Positions 1 through 6,933 of a stretch of 11,671 bases of DNA are shown here, one piece after another. A program made the position numbers and the translations under genes. This DNA is from Deltaproteobacteria bacterium. GTDB taxonomy: Bacteria > Desulfobacterota > Desulfovibrionia > Desulfovibrionales > Desulfovibrionaceae. Each line of letters starts with the position of its first letter. The first letter of the stretch is position 1. Where the stretch lies: contig JANXYI010000184.1 in the NCBI GenBank assembly GCA_025350085.1, positions 1-11,671 of the forward strand. Direction: 5' to 3'. Under the pieces are notes generated by a model, which saw only the letters and a list, made by a program, of their open reading frames with translations, was not told the DNA's origin and searched no databases.

Positions 1-1
1 C

Positions 2-559
2 AGTCCGGAGATGGTGGCCGCGGCCGAGGACAACGCCCGCAGCCTGGGCCTGGACAAGCGCTTCCGGGCCGAGTTGGCCGACGTGCAGGATTTTTGTTGC
101 TCTGGCCCAGGCCCAGGCCCAGGCCCAGGCATGGATCTGGCCCTGGCCAATCCGCCCTTCCGCCAGCCCGGCACAGGCCGGGCCTGCCCGGACGCGGCCC
201 GGGACCGGGCGCGCTTCGAGGGGCCGGGCGGGTTCGCCGCCTTTGCCGCCTGCGCGGTACGCTGCCTGCGTCCGCGCGGCCAGCTGTTCGTGGTGCACCT
301 GGCCGAGCGCCTGCCGGAACTCCTGCGTATCCTAGGGGATTCAGGTCTTGCGCCCCGGCTGGTGCTGCTGGATTGTCAGCGCAGAGGGCAGCGCGCCGGG
401 CGGCCGGACTTCAAGCTCCTGGCCCCGCTCGTGCTCTATGCCGCGGGCGGGAGCCTGACGCCCGGGGCCGCGGAGTTCTGCCCGCCCCTTGCCGCAAATC
501 CCCGCCGGGCCGGGCCTGGGGCGGGCTGCGCACTTGCAAAGGGCAGCGATGAGGGGTAA
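2..559 (+). CDS. SAM-dependent N6-adenine methyltransferase, TrmN6/YfiC-like (5'-truncated by window)
   Basis: The reading frame is open from nt 2 to a TAA at 557-559, so the gene starts left of the window; the ATG at 11 is probably internal, since the residues around it (SPEMVAAAEDNARSLGL) look like the acidic-loop region after the SAM-binding strand. The diagnostic element is NPPF, starting at nt 149 and preceded by DLALA. This is motif IV of amino-methyltransferases that modify adenine N6. The following R-x-P-G-T-G-R and an alternating Arg/Asp stretch resemble the tRNA1(Val) A37 methyltransferase group (TrmN6/YfiC). The missing N-terminus would hold the glycine-rich SAM loop, so the substrate is inferred. 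A GPGPGPGPG insertion encoded by a hexanucleotide repeat lies immediately before motif IV. The gene ends 79 nt before the Skp-like gene. It could instead be a generic small methyltransferase or a release-factor methyltransferase relative. Confidence 0.72.
   Translation, partial: SPEMVAAAEDNARSLGLDKRFRAELADVQDFCCSGPGPGPGPGMDLALANPPFRQPGTGRACPDAARDRARFEGPGGFAAFAACAVRCLRPRGQLFVVHLAERLPELLRILGDSGLAPRLVLLDCQRRGQRAGRPDFKLLAPLVLYAAGGSLTPGAAEFCPPLAANPRRAGPGAGCALAKGSDEG
104..130 (+). repeat. GGCCCA hexanucleotide tandem repeat (4.5 copies), in frame
   Basis: Four perfect GGCCCA units run from 104 to 127, followed by a half unit GGC at 128-130. The unit is in register with the methyltransferase frame and encodes alternating Gly-Pro. 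Because the unit is six bases, gain or loss of a unit adds or removes two residues without a frameshift. Confidence 0.9.
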
Positions 560-638
560 TGATCAAGCCCTGCCCGTCCCTGGCGGCATGCAAGAGGGGC
601 GCGAGGCATAGACGCCAAACACAAAGAGGATTCACAAG

Positions 639-1223
639 ATGAAGAAATTCTGCACCTTCCTGCTCCTGGTGGCCGTGGCCAGCCTGCTCGCCGCCTGCAA
701 CAACTCCCCCAAGATCGCCGTGGTCGACGGGGCCAAGGTCTTCCGCGAGTCCAAGCCCGGCCAGGACGCCATGGCCTACCTGCGCACCAAGAGCACTGAG
801 CTCCAGGCCGAGGCCAAGGCCGCCCAGGAGAAGGTCCAGGCCAAGCAGTCCCAGGAGAACGCCGCCGCCTTCCAGGAGGCCATCACCAGGTACCAGACCA
901 CCATGGGCTCCGAGCAGCAGCGCGTGGTCGGCCTCCTGCAGGAGAATTTCAACAAGATCCTGGAGAAGTACCGCAAGGACAACAAGGTTGACGTGGTCCT
1001 GGCCAAGGACGTGGTTCTGTCCTTTGAGGAGTCCAGCGACATCACCAACAAGGTCATCGAAGAGTTCAACAAGACCACCATCGACCTGAACGCCAAGCCC
1101 GCTGTTGCTGCTGGCGCCGACGCCGCCAAGCTCGACGCCGCCAAGCCCGACGCTGCCAAGCCCGCTGCCGCCAAGCCCGCTGCCGAGCCTGCCAAGCCCG
1201 CTGCCGAGGCCAAGAAGCCCTAG
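639..1223 (+). CDS. Skp/OmpH-like periplasmic chaperone, predicted lipoprotein with Ala-Lys-Pro tail
   Basis: A 194-residue protein. It begins MKK followed by a hydrophobic stretch ending in a lipobox LLAAC with Cys20, so it should be lipid-anchored, unlike classical soluble Skp. Residues about 25-150 match the Skp/OmpH pattern: a short beta start (KIAVVDGAKVF), long Gln/Glu/Lys/Ala-rich helical arms (about 45-115), and a closing region (VDVVLAKDVVLSF, then D-I-T-x-x-V-I-E-x-F-N). Skp family members hold unfolded outer-membrane proteins in the periplasm. Residues 152-194 are a low-complexity AAKPxAAKP tail, perhaps crossing or touching peptidoglycan (inference). The start is supported by AGAGGA at 625-630, eight bases upstream. 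A strong terminator follows. Neither bamA nor lpxD, frequent skp neighbours, is present here. I give no gene symbol because orthology to skp is not certain. Confidence 0.82.
   Translation: MKKFCTFLLLVAVASLLAACNNSPKIAVVDGAKVFRESKPGQDAMAYLRTKSTELQAEAKAAQEKVQAKQSQENAAAFQEAITRYQTTMGSEQQRVVGLLQENFNKILEKYRKDNKVDVVLAKDVVLSFEESSDITNKVIEEFNKTTIDLNAKPAVAAGADAAKLDAAKPDAAKPAAAKPAAEPAKPAAEAKKP
1155..1205 (+). repeat. 15-bp direct repeats encoding AKPAA units
   Basis: The 15-mer GCCAAGCCCGCTGCC occurs exactly three times, at 1155-1169, 1170-1184 and 1191-1205. Degenerate versions (for example with GAC replacing GCT) precede it from about 1124. All are in frame and encode the Ala-Lys-Pro-Ala-Ala tail of the Skp-like lipoprotein. 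Confidence 0.85.
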
Positions 1224-1244
1224 GCCAGCCGTACAAACGCAAGC

Positions 1245-1280
1245 AAGGCCCGCTCCGGAACCATCCGGGGCGGGCCTTTT
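1245..1280 (+). terminator. Rho-independent terminator after the Skp-like gene
   Basis: Bases 1245-1258 (AAGGCCCGCTCCGG) pair with 1265-1278 (CCGGGGCGGGCCTT) over 14 positions with a single G-U pair; the loop is AACCAT. The 3' arm runs into TTTT at 1277-1280. It starts 22 nt after the stop codon. The minus-strand 3D-domain gene ends at 1301, so the same hairpin could also stop that transcript, although the T-run is much poorer in that direction. Confidence 0.88.
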
Positions 1281-1300
1281 GCATTGGCTGGGGCAGGGGG

Positions 1301-1795
1301 CTAGATGTTCAGCAGGGCGGCCTTGGCGCGGCGCTTGCCAAAGGCCACGCACGCGCTGTTGCTGCCGATGAAGACATCCACGGCGTGGTTGTGCCGGGCG
1401 GCCATGAGGTCGTTGATCTCGAAGATGCCGAGGCCCTCCAGGCGCACCTTGCGGCCGAAGACCCAGCCCCGGTCAAAGAGGTCGCGGGATACGGCAATGG
1501 TGCCGGGGCGCACATGGCGCATGCTGGCCGCAATGTCCGGGTCGCTGTCGGTCTGGGCCGGGTCGGCGTTGTAGGCCGTCACCGTGACCAGGGCGTTGGG
1601 CTTGCCCTGCTGCTCCAGGCGGCGCAGGTACTCGGGGTCGGAGACGAGCATGTGCGCCACCTCGGCGCGGTATTCGCTCTGGGTCAGGCGCTTCATCTCG
1701 CTGATCTCGCCCCGCTGGGAGGCCAGGGCCGCCAGGGAGAAGAACAGGGCCGCGGCGAGGGCCGGCAGGATGGCGGCTTGTACGGGCCGGGTCAT
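1301..1795 (-). CDS. Secreted 3D-domain (Asp-Asp-Asp) cell-wall protein
   Basis: A 164-residue protein starting at the ATG at 1795, chosen because AGGAGG (complement of 1802-1807) lies six bases upstream and a signal peptide begins there. The open frame extends further upstream but has no comparable start. Residues 1-25 form a signal peptide with an Ala-Leu-Ala cleavage site. Residues about 69-157 resemble the 3D domain: VTAYNADP, then GTIAVSRDLF, EINDLMAARHNHAVDVFIG and the terminal AFGKR. The likely three acidic residues are Asp105, Asp129 and Asp140. The 3D fold is shared with the catalytic part of MltA lytic transglycosylase, so peptidoglycan cleavage or binding is plausible but unproven. 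It lies 104 nt downstream of the histidine kinase on the same strand, possibly co-transcribed. Confidence 0.8.
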   Translation of the reverse strand: MTRPVQAAILPALAAALFFSLAALASQRGEISEMKRLTQSEYRAEVAHMLVSDPEYLRRLEQQGKPNALVTVTAYNADPAQTDSDPDIAASMRHVRPGTIAVSRDLFDRGWVFGRKVRLEGLGIFEINDLMAARHNHAVDVFIGSNSACVAFGKRRAKAALLNI

Positions 1796-1837
1796 GGGGT
1801 TCCTCCTTGGGGGCTCTCGGCCGCTCACGCGCGGCGC

Positions 1838-1877
1838 CCCCGCAAGGGGAGAAGCAAGGTTCGCGCCAAAAGGCGCG
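1838..1877 (-). other. Hairpins between histidine kinase and 3D-domain gene
   Basis: On the minus strand CGCGCC-TTTT-GGCGCG (1877 to 1862) is a perfect six-pair hairpin with a four-base loop. A smaller CCCC/GGGG hairpin follows (1849 to 1838). Neither has a T-run after it, so they are not convincing intrinsic terminators. They could stabilise or process the kinase-3D mRNA, or help Rho termination (inference). Confidence 0.4.
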
Positions 1878-1899
1878 CAGGCAAGGCCAGCCGGTTGTT

Positions 1900-3867
1900 T
1901 CAGGGGCGGCGGGGCGAGCAGTCGGCCGGGACGGTCAAGGTCATGACGGTGCCGCCGCCCGGGCGGTCCTGGACCGTGATGCCGCCGCCCAGGCGCCGGG
2001 CCAGCCGGCGCGCGATGGCCAGCCCCAGGCCCGCGCCGCCAAAGGTGCGGGTGATGCTCGCGTCGGCCTGGGCAAAGGCCTCGAACATGGCCTCGCGCTT
2101 GTCCGCCGGGATGCCGATGCCCGAGTCCTCCACGCAAAAGGCCACGCGCACCAGCCCGTCCAGGCCCTGGGAGGGCCCGGCGCTTAAGCGCACCAGCCCG
2201 GTCTCGGTGAACTTCACGGCGTTGTCCAGCAGATATTCCAGGCACTGGCGCAGCTCCGCCGGGTCGGAGCGCATGAGTTCCGGCAAGCCAGGCTCGGCCT
2301 CGGCGCGAAAGACAAGCCCCTTGGCCGAGGCCTTGGGCGCGGTGACAGCGGCCAGGGACTGCAGCAGGTCCGTGGGCGGGAAGCTCAGGCAGTCCGGCCG
2401 TTCGGGCGGGGCGGTGTCCAGCCGGGCAAACTCCAGGACGTTGCTCAAGAGCTGGTGCAGGCGTTCGGCGGAATCAAGGGCGATGCGCACGGACGCCTGC
2501 TGGTCCGTGTCGAGCCGGGTGGCCTGCAACACTTGGAGCATGCCCAGCACGCCGTTCAAGGGCGTACGCACCTCGTGGGTCATGCTGGCCAAGAACTCGC
2601 CCTTGACCCGGCTGGAGGCCTCAGCAGCCTCCTTGGCCTCCTGGAGCGCGCCGTGGGAGAGGATCTGTTCCGCGCCCAGGGCAAAGAGGTCGGCCAGGGC
2701 CTCCACGGCGGACAGGTCCACGCCGTCGTAGTCGCGGTCCGGGTTGGCCAGGGCGATCTGCCCCACTAGGCGACCCTTGACCACGGCCGGCACACTGAGG
2801 AACTGGCGCAGGGGCACGTGGCCCTGGGGCAGGCCTCCTGCGCTGGGATGCTCGGCCGGAGCGTTGTCGTAGAAGCCCCGGCGGGTGTTCAGGCTATGGC
2901 CCCAGAGGCCGGGGTAGGAGCCGTCGGCGTTCATCCGGAAGACCGGCGGCCCTGACGAGACCGCGCACCCATCGCCGGGCACCATGGCCGTCAAGGTGTG
3001 CGACAGCAGGTTGCCGGTGCGCTGGTCGATGATGGACACGTAGCCGTGGCGGCTGCCCGTGAGCTCCCGGGCGCTCTCCAGCAGCGTGTTCGTGATGCCC
3101 GTGAGATCGGGTTCGGCGCTTATGAGGGCGCGGGCCACTTCGGCCAGGCGGCGGTTCAGCAGCACCTCGCCCTGGAGGCGCTCCTCGGCCTGCTTGCGCT
3201 CGGAGAGGTCGCGCACCATGCCGAGCATGTATTCCTGGCCCTCGTGCTCCACCAGGGAGGCGTTGACCTCCACCGGGAGGTCCAGCCCGGCCTTGGTGCG
3301 GAACATGGCCTCGTAGGTGGCCTGCCCGGTGGCGCGCACCAGGACGCAGGTCGCGGGCCAGTTCTCCATGGTGCGCGAAGGGTTGATGTCCCAGGCGCGC
3401 AGGTTCAGCAGCTCCGCGCAGGTATAGCCCAGGGCCCGGCAGGCGGCGCTGTTGACGTAGCGGATGTGTGCGTCGGCCACGGCGACCCAGAAGATCATGT
3501 CACCCGCGCTGTCCACGCTGAGCTGGGCCTGGCGCAGGCTGGCCTCCAGCTTGAGGCGCTGGGAGATGTCGCGCACCACGCGCACCTCTTGGCCGGCCTC
3601 GAGGTCGGCGAGCCTGGCCCTGGCCCGGCGCAGGGCCACGGCCTGGGCCAGCAGGCCCCCGGCCAGGACCAGGGCCAGGCCTAGCACCACGAGGCGCAGG
3701 GCGCCCTCGGGAAGCTGGGCCCCGCGCAGCAGGAACACGAGCAGGGCTGCGGTCGAGAGTGCCACCAGCACACCGGCGGGCGACAGGGGGCGGCCCGGGC
3801 CTGGGCATGAACCTGGGCGCGGGCCAGGGTCGGCTTCAGGCCGGGCAACAGGGGGCGGTTCGGTCAC
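1900..3867 (-). CDS. Membrane-anchored PAS-GAF sensor histidine kinase (no receiver domain)
   Basis: A 655-residue protein, start codon GTG at 3867 with a modest GGAG upstream. Two hydrophobic segments (about 31-47 and 58-79) are separated by only some ten residues, so there is almost no periplasmic sensor. A PAS domain covers about 108-228 and a GAF domain about 238-405. The kinase core has an H-box with His431 ([11 protein letters not shown]), N-box (LLDNAVKF, Asn549), G1 (DSGIGIP, Asp581), F-box (FEAFAQAD) and G2 ([13 protein letters not shown]). All catalytic elements look intact. The protein ends directly after the ATPase domain, and no response regulator gene lies in the window, so it appears to be an orphan kinase. 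Residues 97-112 ([16 protein letters not shown]) resemble a PAS-exit linker and may be the remnant of a lost PAS domain. The gene diverges from copA, but a copper link is only positional. Confidence 0.92.
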   Translation of the reverse strand: MTEPPPVARPEADPGPRPGSCPGPGRPLSPAGVLVALSTAALLVFLLRGAQLPEGALRLVVLGLALVLAGGLLAQAVALRRARARLADLEAGQEVRVVRDISQRLKLEASLRQAQLSVDSAGDMIFWVAVADAHIRYVNSAACRALGYTCAELLNLRAWDINPSRTMENWPATCVLVRATGQATYEAMFRTKAGLDLPVEVNASLVEHEGQEYMLGMVRDLSERKQAEERLQGEVLLNRRLAEVARALISAEPDLTGITNTLLESARELTGSRHGYVSIIDQRTGNLLSHTLTAMVPGDGCAVSSGPPVFRMNADGSYPGLWGHSLNTRRGFYDNAPAEHPSAGGLPQGHVPLRQFLSVPAVVKGRLVGQIALANPDRDYDGVDLSAVEALADLFALGAEQILSHGALQEAKEAAEASSRVKGEFLASMTHEVRTPLNGVLGMLQVLQATRLDTDQQASVRIALDSAERLHQLLSNVLEFARLDTAPPERPDCLSFPPTDLLQSLAAVTAPKASAKGLVFRAEAEPGLPELMRSDPAELRQCLEYLLDNAVKFTETGLVRLSAGPSQGLDGLVRVAFCVEDSGIGIPADKREAMFEAFAQADASITRTFGGAGLGLAIARRLARRLGGGITVQDRPGGGTVMTLTVPADCSPRRP

Positions 3868-4004
3868 GCGGGCTCCGGGCTGAAGGAAGAGAGGCCAGTC
3901 GTTTTCCTAGCGCAGTCCTGCCCGGCAGGCAAGGTACGGCTCCGGGAATCCCGGCCCTTGCGGACCGGCCGGGCCGGGCGTAGGGAGAATGGGGCCAGGG
4001 GGGC

Positions 4005-4032
4005 TTTACATACCCTGGTCAGGTATTATCTC
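4005..4032 (+). promoter_or_regulatory. Putative copA promoter
   Basis: TTTACA (4005-4010, five of six bases of the -35 consensus) is followed after 16 bases by TATCTC (4027-4032, three of six bases of the -10). An alternative -10, TATTAT at 4024-4029, would have a spacer of only 13. Transcription would begin near 4039, giving a leader of about 26 nt with GGGAGG at 4055-4060 before the copA ATG. Confidence 0.45.
4011..4025 (+). promoter_or_regulatory. 15-bp dyad in the copA promoter spacer, possible copper-regulator operator
   Basis: TACCCTGGTCAGGTA has perfect four-base arms (TACC and GGTA) around a seven-base centre and lies wholly between the proposed -35 and -10. In length and ends it resembles, from memory, TACCC...GGGTA operators bound by CsoR-type copper repressors; a MerR/CueR-type site would also sit in a promoter spacer. 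No csoR or cueR gene is in the window. Confidence 0.4.
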
Positions 4033-4064
4033 TGGGGGTCGGTACAGGCTTTCCGGGAGGATTC

Positions 4065-6626
4065 ATGGGACAGGATGTCACGGCCAGGGCGAGCATCGAG
4101 GGCATGCACTGCGCGGCCTGCTCTGCGCGCATCGAGCGCATCCTGCGCGCCACCGAGGGCGTGCTTTCGGCCGAGGTCAGCCTGGCCGCCGAGAGCCTGA
4201 CCGTGGTCTACGATCCTGGGCGCACCAGCCCCGAGGTCCTGGGCCAGCTCATAAGGGACGCCGGGTTTGCAGCCCTCTTCGCCCCCTTCGGGGGTTCCAA
4301 GGGTGACGGTGCCGGGGCCACGCTCTTCCTGGCCCTCACGGGCATGACCTGCGCGGCCTGCTCAGCCCGCATCGAGCGTGTGCTGCGCGCCGCCGAGGGT
4401 GTGCTGTCAGCCAACGTGAACCTGGCCGCCGAGACGGCCTCCATCGTCTACGACCCGGGGCTCACCCGGCCCCAGGCCCTGCGCCAGCTCATCGACGAGG
4501 CCGGGTTCGGCTCGCAGATCGTCTCGCGTTCGGCCGCGCTGTTCGAGGAGCGCCGCCGCGCCGCAGGGGTGCGCCTGGCCGCGCAGCGCCGCGAACTCAT
4601 CCCGGCCTTTGCCTTTGCCCTGCCCCTGCTTTACCTGTCCATGGGCCACATGGCGGGCCTGCCCCTGCCCATGTTGCTGCACCCGGAGCACAGCCCGGCC
4701 GTCTTTGCCTGCACCCAGCTCCTCTTGACCCTGCCGGTGCTCTTTGCCGGGCGGGGCTTCTACCTGCGCGGACTTCCGGCACTATTTCGGCGGGCGCCGA
4801 ACATGGATTCGCTGGTGGCCATCGGCACGGGCGCAGCCTTTGTGCACAGCCTGTGGAACACCGCGCTTATAGTCTTGTCGCAGGGGCTGTCGCCGGGGCT
4901 GGGCCACGACGCCCTGAACCGCGCCCAGGACCTCTATTTCGAGTCCGCGGCGGTGCTCCTGGCCATGATCTCGCTCGGCAAGTACCTGGAGGCGCGCTCC
5001 CGGCTCAAGACCTCCGACGCGGTGCGCGCCCTGGTGCGCCTGGCCCCGGAAACGGCCACCGTGCTGCGTGAGGGGGCGCTGGGGCCAGAGGAGGTGCGCC
5101 TGCCTGCGGCCGAGGTGGCCCCGGGCGACGTGGTCCTGGTGCGCCCGGGCGAGCGCCTGCCCGTGGACGGGCTGGTGCGGGAAGGCCTCAGCGCCGTGGA
5201 CGAGAGCCTGCTCACGGGCGAGAGTTTGCCCGTGGCCAAGGAGCCGGGCGGCCGCGTGGCCGCAGGCACTTTGAACGGCGCGGGCGCGCTGACCATTGTG
5301 GCCGAGAAGACCGGCGAGGACACGCTGCTGGCGCGCATTGTGGACCTGGTGCAGCAGGCCCAAGGCTCCAAGGCGCCCATCGCCAACCTGGCCGACCGCC
5401 TCAGCGCGGTCTTCGTGCCCTTGGTCATGGCCGTGGCCGTGGCCGCCGGGCTGGCCTGGCTCCTGGCGGGCCAGACGCCGGGCTTCGCGCTCAGGATCTT
5501 TACCGCGGTGTTGGTCATCGCTTGCCCCTGCGCCATGGGCCTGGCCACGCCCATGTCCATCATGGTGGCCACGGGTCGGGGTGCGCAGCTCGGGGTGCTC
5601 ATCAAGAGCGGCGAGGCCCTGCAGGCCGCCGGGGCCATCCAGGCCGTGGTCTTTGACAAGACCGGCACCCTGACCTTTGGCCGGCCCGAGCTGGCCGAGT
5701 TTGTCAGCGCGCCGGAGCTCGGCATCTCCGAGAACGAGCTCCTGGCCCTGTCCGCCGGGGCCGAGAGCCGCTCCGAGCACCCGCTGGCCCAGGCCGTGCT
5801 GGCCGAGGCCACTAGGCGCGGCCTGTTCGTGCCCGTGCCCGAGAGCTTCCAGTCCCTGCCTGGGCGCGGGGTGGAGGCCGTGGTGGCGGGCCTCAGGCTG
5901 CGCATCGGCAACGCCGCCTTTGCTGGCGCGGGGTTCGCCCCCAATGGGCATGGCAGCCCCCTGGCCGAGGCCGTGGCGCGCCTGTCGGCCCTGGGCATGA
6001 CGCCGCTCTGCCTGGAGCTGGACGGCAGGCCCGCGGCAGTGCTCGGCGTGGCCGACAGGCTCCGGCCCGAGGCCCCGGCGGTCCTGGCGCGGCTGCACAG
6101 CCTGGGCCTGCGGCTGGTGATGCTCAGCGGCGACAACGAACGCACGGCCGCGGCTGTGGCTGCGCGGGCGCGCGAGGCCGGGGGCTGGCTGGACGAGGTC
6201 GTGGCCGGGGTCCTGCCCGACGGCAAGGCCGCCGAGATCGCGGGGCTCCAGGCGCGCGGGCTCAGGGTGGCCATGGTCGGCGACGGGGTCAACGACGCCC
6301 CGGCCCTGGCCCTGGCCGATGTGGGCCTGGCCATGGGCTCGGGCATCGACGCGGCCGTGGAGTCCGGGGACATCGTGCTCATGCGCGAGGGGCTCACCGG
6401 CGTGCTCACGGCCCTGGCGCTCTCGCGCGCGGCCATGCGCAACATCCGCCAGAACCTGTTCTGGGCCTTTGCCTTCAACACCATCGGCATCCCGGTGGCT
6501 GCCGGGCTGCTCTTCGCCTTTGGCGGGCCCACGCTCAACCCCGTGCTCGCGGGCACGGCCATGGGCTTAAGCTCCGTCACCGTGGTCGGCAACGCCCTGC
6601 GCCTGCGCCTTTTCACTCCAACCTGA
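4065..6626 (+). CDS. copA: Cu(I)-exporting P1B-type ATPase CopA
   Basis: An 853-residue protein that pumps Cu(I) out of the cytosol at the expense of ATP. Two N-terminal heavy-metal-associated domains carry CAAC motifs (Cys16/Cys19 and Cys96/Cys99), spaced exactly 80 residues apart. The membrane and catalytic parts follow in order: actuator TGES (384-387), metal-site CPC in a membrane helix (487-489), phosphorylation site DKTGT with Asp531, His572-Pro573 in SEHPLA, and the hinge GDGVND (739-744). The C-terminal helices contain Asn805 and M-x-x-S-S (Met833, Ser836, Ser837), which with CPC define Cu(I) pumps. The residue before Asn805 is Phe804, where characterised CopA proteins have Tyr. The start is fixed by GGGAGG at 4055-4060. 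copZ follows after 16 nt. Ag(I) is a likely second substrate. Confidence 0.97.
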   Translation: MGQDVTARASIEGMHCAACSARIERILRATEGVLSAEVSLAAESLTVVYDPGRTSPEVLGQLIRDAGFAALFAPFGGSKGDGAGATLFLALTGMTCAACSARIERVLRAAEGVLSANVNLAAETASIVYDPGLTRPQALRQLIDEAGFGSQIVSRSAALFEERRRAAGVRLAAQRRELIPAFAFALPLLYLSMGHMAGLPLPMLLHPEHSPAVFACTQLLLTLPVLFAGRGFYLRGLPALFRRAPNMDSLVAIGTGAAFVHSLWNTALIVLSQGLSPGLGHDALNRAQDLYFESAAVLLAMISLGKYLEARSRLKTSDAVRALVRLAPETATVLREGALGPEEVRLPAAEVAPGDVVLVRPGERLPVDGLVREGLSAVDESLLTGESLPVAKEPGGRVAAGTLNGAGALTIVAEKTGEDTLLARIVDLVQQAQGSKAPIANLADRLSAVFVPLVMAVAVAAGLAWLLAGQTPGFALRIFTAVLVIACPCAMGLATPMSIMVATGRGAQLGVLIKSGEALQAAGAIQAVVFDKTGTLTFGRPELAEFVSAPELGISENELLALSAGAESRSEHPLAQAVLAEATRRGLFVPVPESFQSLPGRGVEAVVAGLRLRIGNAAFAGAGFAPNGHGSPLAEAVARLSALGMTPLCLELDGRPAAVLGVADRLRPEAPAVLARLHSLGLRLVMLSGDNERTAAAVAARAREAGGWLDEVVAGVLPDGKAAEIAGLQARGLRVAMVGDGVNDAPALALADVGLAMGSGIDAAVESGDIVLMREGLTGVLTALALSRAAMRNIRQNLFWAFAFNTIGIPVAAGLLFAFGGPTLNPVLAGTAMGLSSVTVVGNALRLRLFTPT

Positions 6627-6642
6627 ACCCAAAGGAGCCCCC

Positions 6643-6852
6643 ATGCCGAGCATCATCGTGAAGGGCATGACCTGCAACCACTGCCGCATGTCTGTTGCCA
6701 AGGCCCTGGAGGCCATCCCCGGCGTGGCCAACGTGAACGTGGACCTGCTCTCGGGCCGGGCGAGCTATGACGAGACAGCGCCCGCCACGCCCGTGGACCC
6801 CGTGGTGGTCAAGCGAGCCATCGAGAAGATCGGCTTCGAGGTCGTGGGCTAG
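6643..6852 (+). CDS. copZ: CopZ-like copper chaperone (single HMA domain)
   Basis: A 69-residue protein consisting of one heavy-metal-associated domain. The metal site is GMTCNHC, with Cys11 and Cys14, followed by a helix (MSVAKALEAIPGV), strands, and a closing KIGFEVVG. Proteins of this type bind Cu(I) in the cytosol and hand it to the N-terminal domains or the platform of CopA. The AAAGGAG ribosome site at 6631-6637 is five bases before the ATG, and the gene starts 16 nt after the copA stop, so co-transcription is very likely. The residues between the two Cys are Asn-His rather than the Ala-Ala seen in both CopA domains, so it is not a simple copy of them. Another soft metal is possible, but the neighbour argues for copper. 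Confidence 0.92.
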   Translation: MPSIIVKGMTCNHCRMSVAKALEAIPGVANVNVDLLSGRASYDETAPATPVDPVVVKRAIEKIGFEVVG

Positions 6853-6909
6853 CCGGACCGGAACCCGGGCCCCTTGGCTGTTGCCCCCTGGCAGCGGAAG
6901 GCGTAGTTT

Positions 6910-6927
6910 CCCCCGGCCGCAAGGGGG
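6910..6927 (+). promoter_or_regulatory. Small hairpin overlapping the MFS ribosome-binding site
   Basis: CCCCC (6910-6914) can pair with GGGGG (6923-6927) around an eight-base loop. The 3' arm together with AA at 6921-6922 forms AAGGGGG, the only Shine-Dalgarno-like sequence before the MFS ATG at 6934. Pairing would mask it. Five G-C pairs is modest and the effect is an inference. Confidence 0.3.
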
Positions 6928-6933
6928 TCCGGC

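Larger units (their letters stand above)
3868..4064. promoter_or_regulatory. Divergent intergenic region, kinase / copA
   Basis: These 197 nt separate the divergent kinase and copA starts. The copA-proximal part holds the promoter and dyad listed separately. Near the kinase side an inverted repeat CCTGCCCGGCAGG lies at 3917-3929, within minus-strand ACCTTGCC-type sequence. No convincing kinase promoter was found: the best match is TTGCCT, 17 bases, TAGGAA on the minus strand. No gene is seen. Confidence 0.5.

Noticed and set aside
534..562. Promoter TTGCAA, 17 bases, TAATGA before the Skp-like gene
   Set aside because: The -10 matches too poorly and the -35 lies inside the methyltransferase gene; not strong enough to list.
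1385..2731. A 448-codon plus-strand open frame across the kinase and 3D genes
   Set aside because: It spans two well-supported minus-strand genes, is compositionally biased and has no recognisable domain.
3917..3950. CueR-like operator on the minus strand (ACCTTGCC ... GGGCAGG)
   Set aside because: The arms match imperfectly and no -35/-10 pair with a 19-20 base spacer frames it in either direction.
4934..6616. A 560-codon open frame antisense to copA, and a 438-codon one at 4782-6098
   Set aside because: Their products are low-complexity Arg/Ser/Ala/Pro or His/Gly/Gln-rich text with no domain; copA shows every family motif. Long antisense frames are expected at this GC content.
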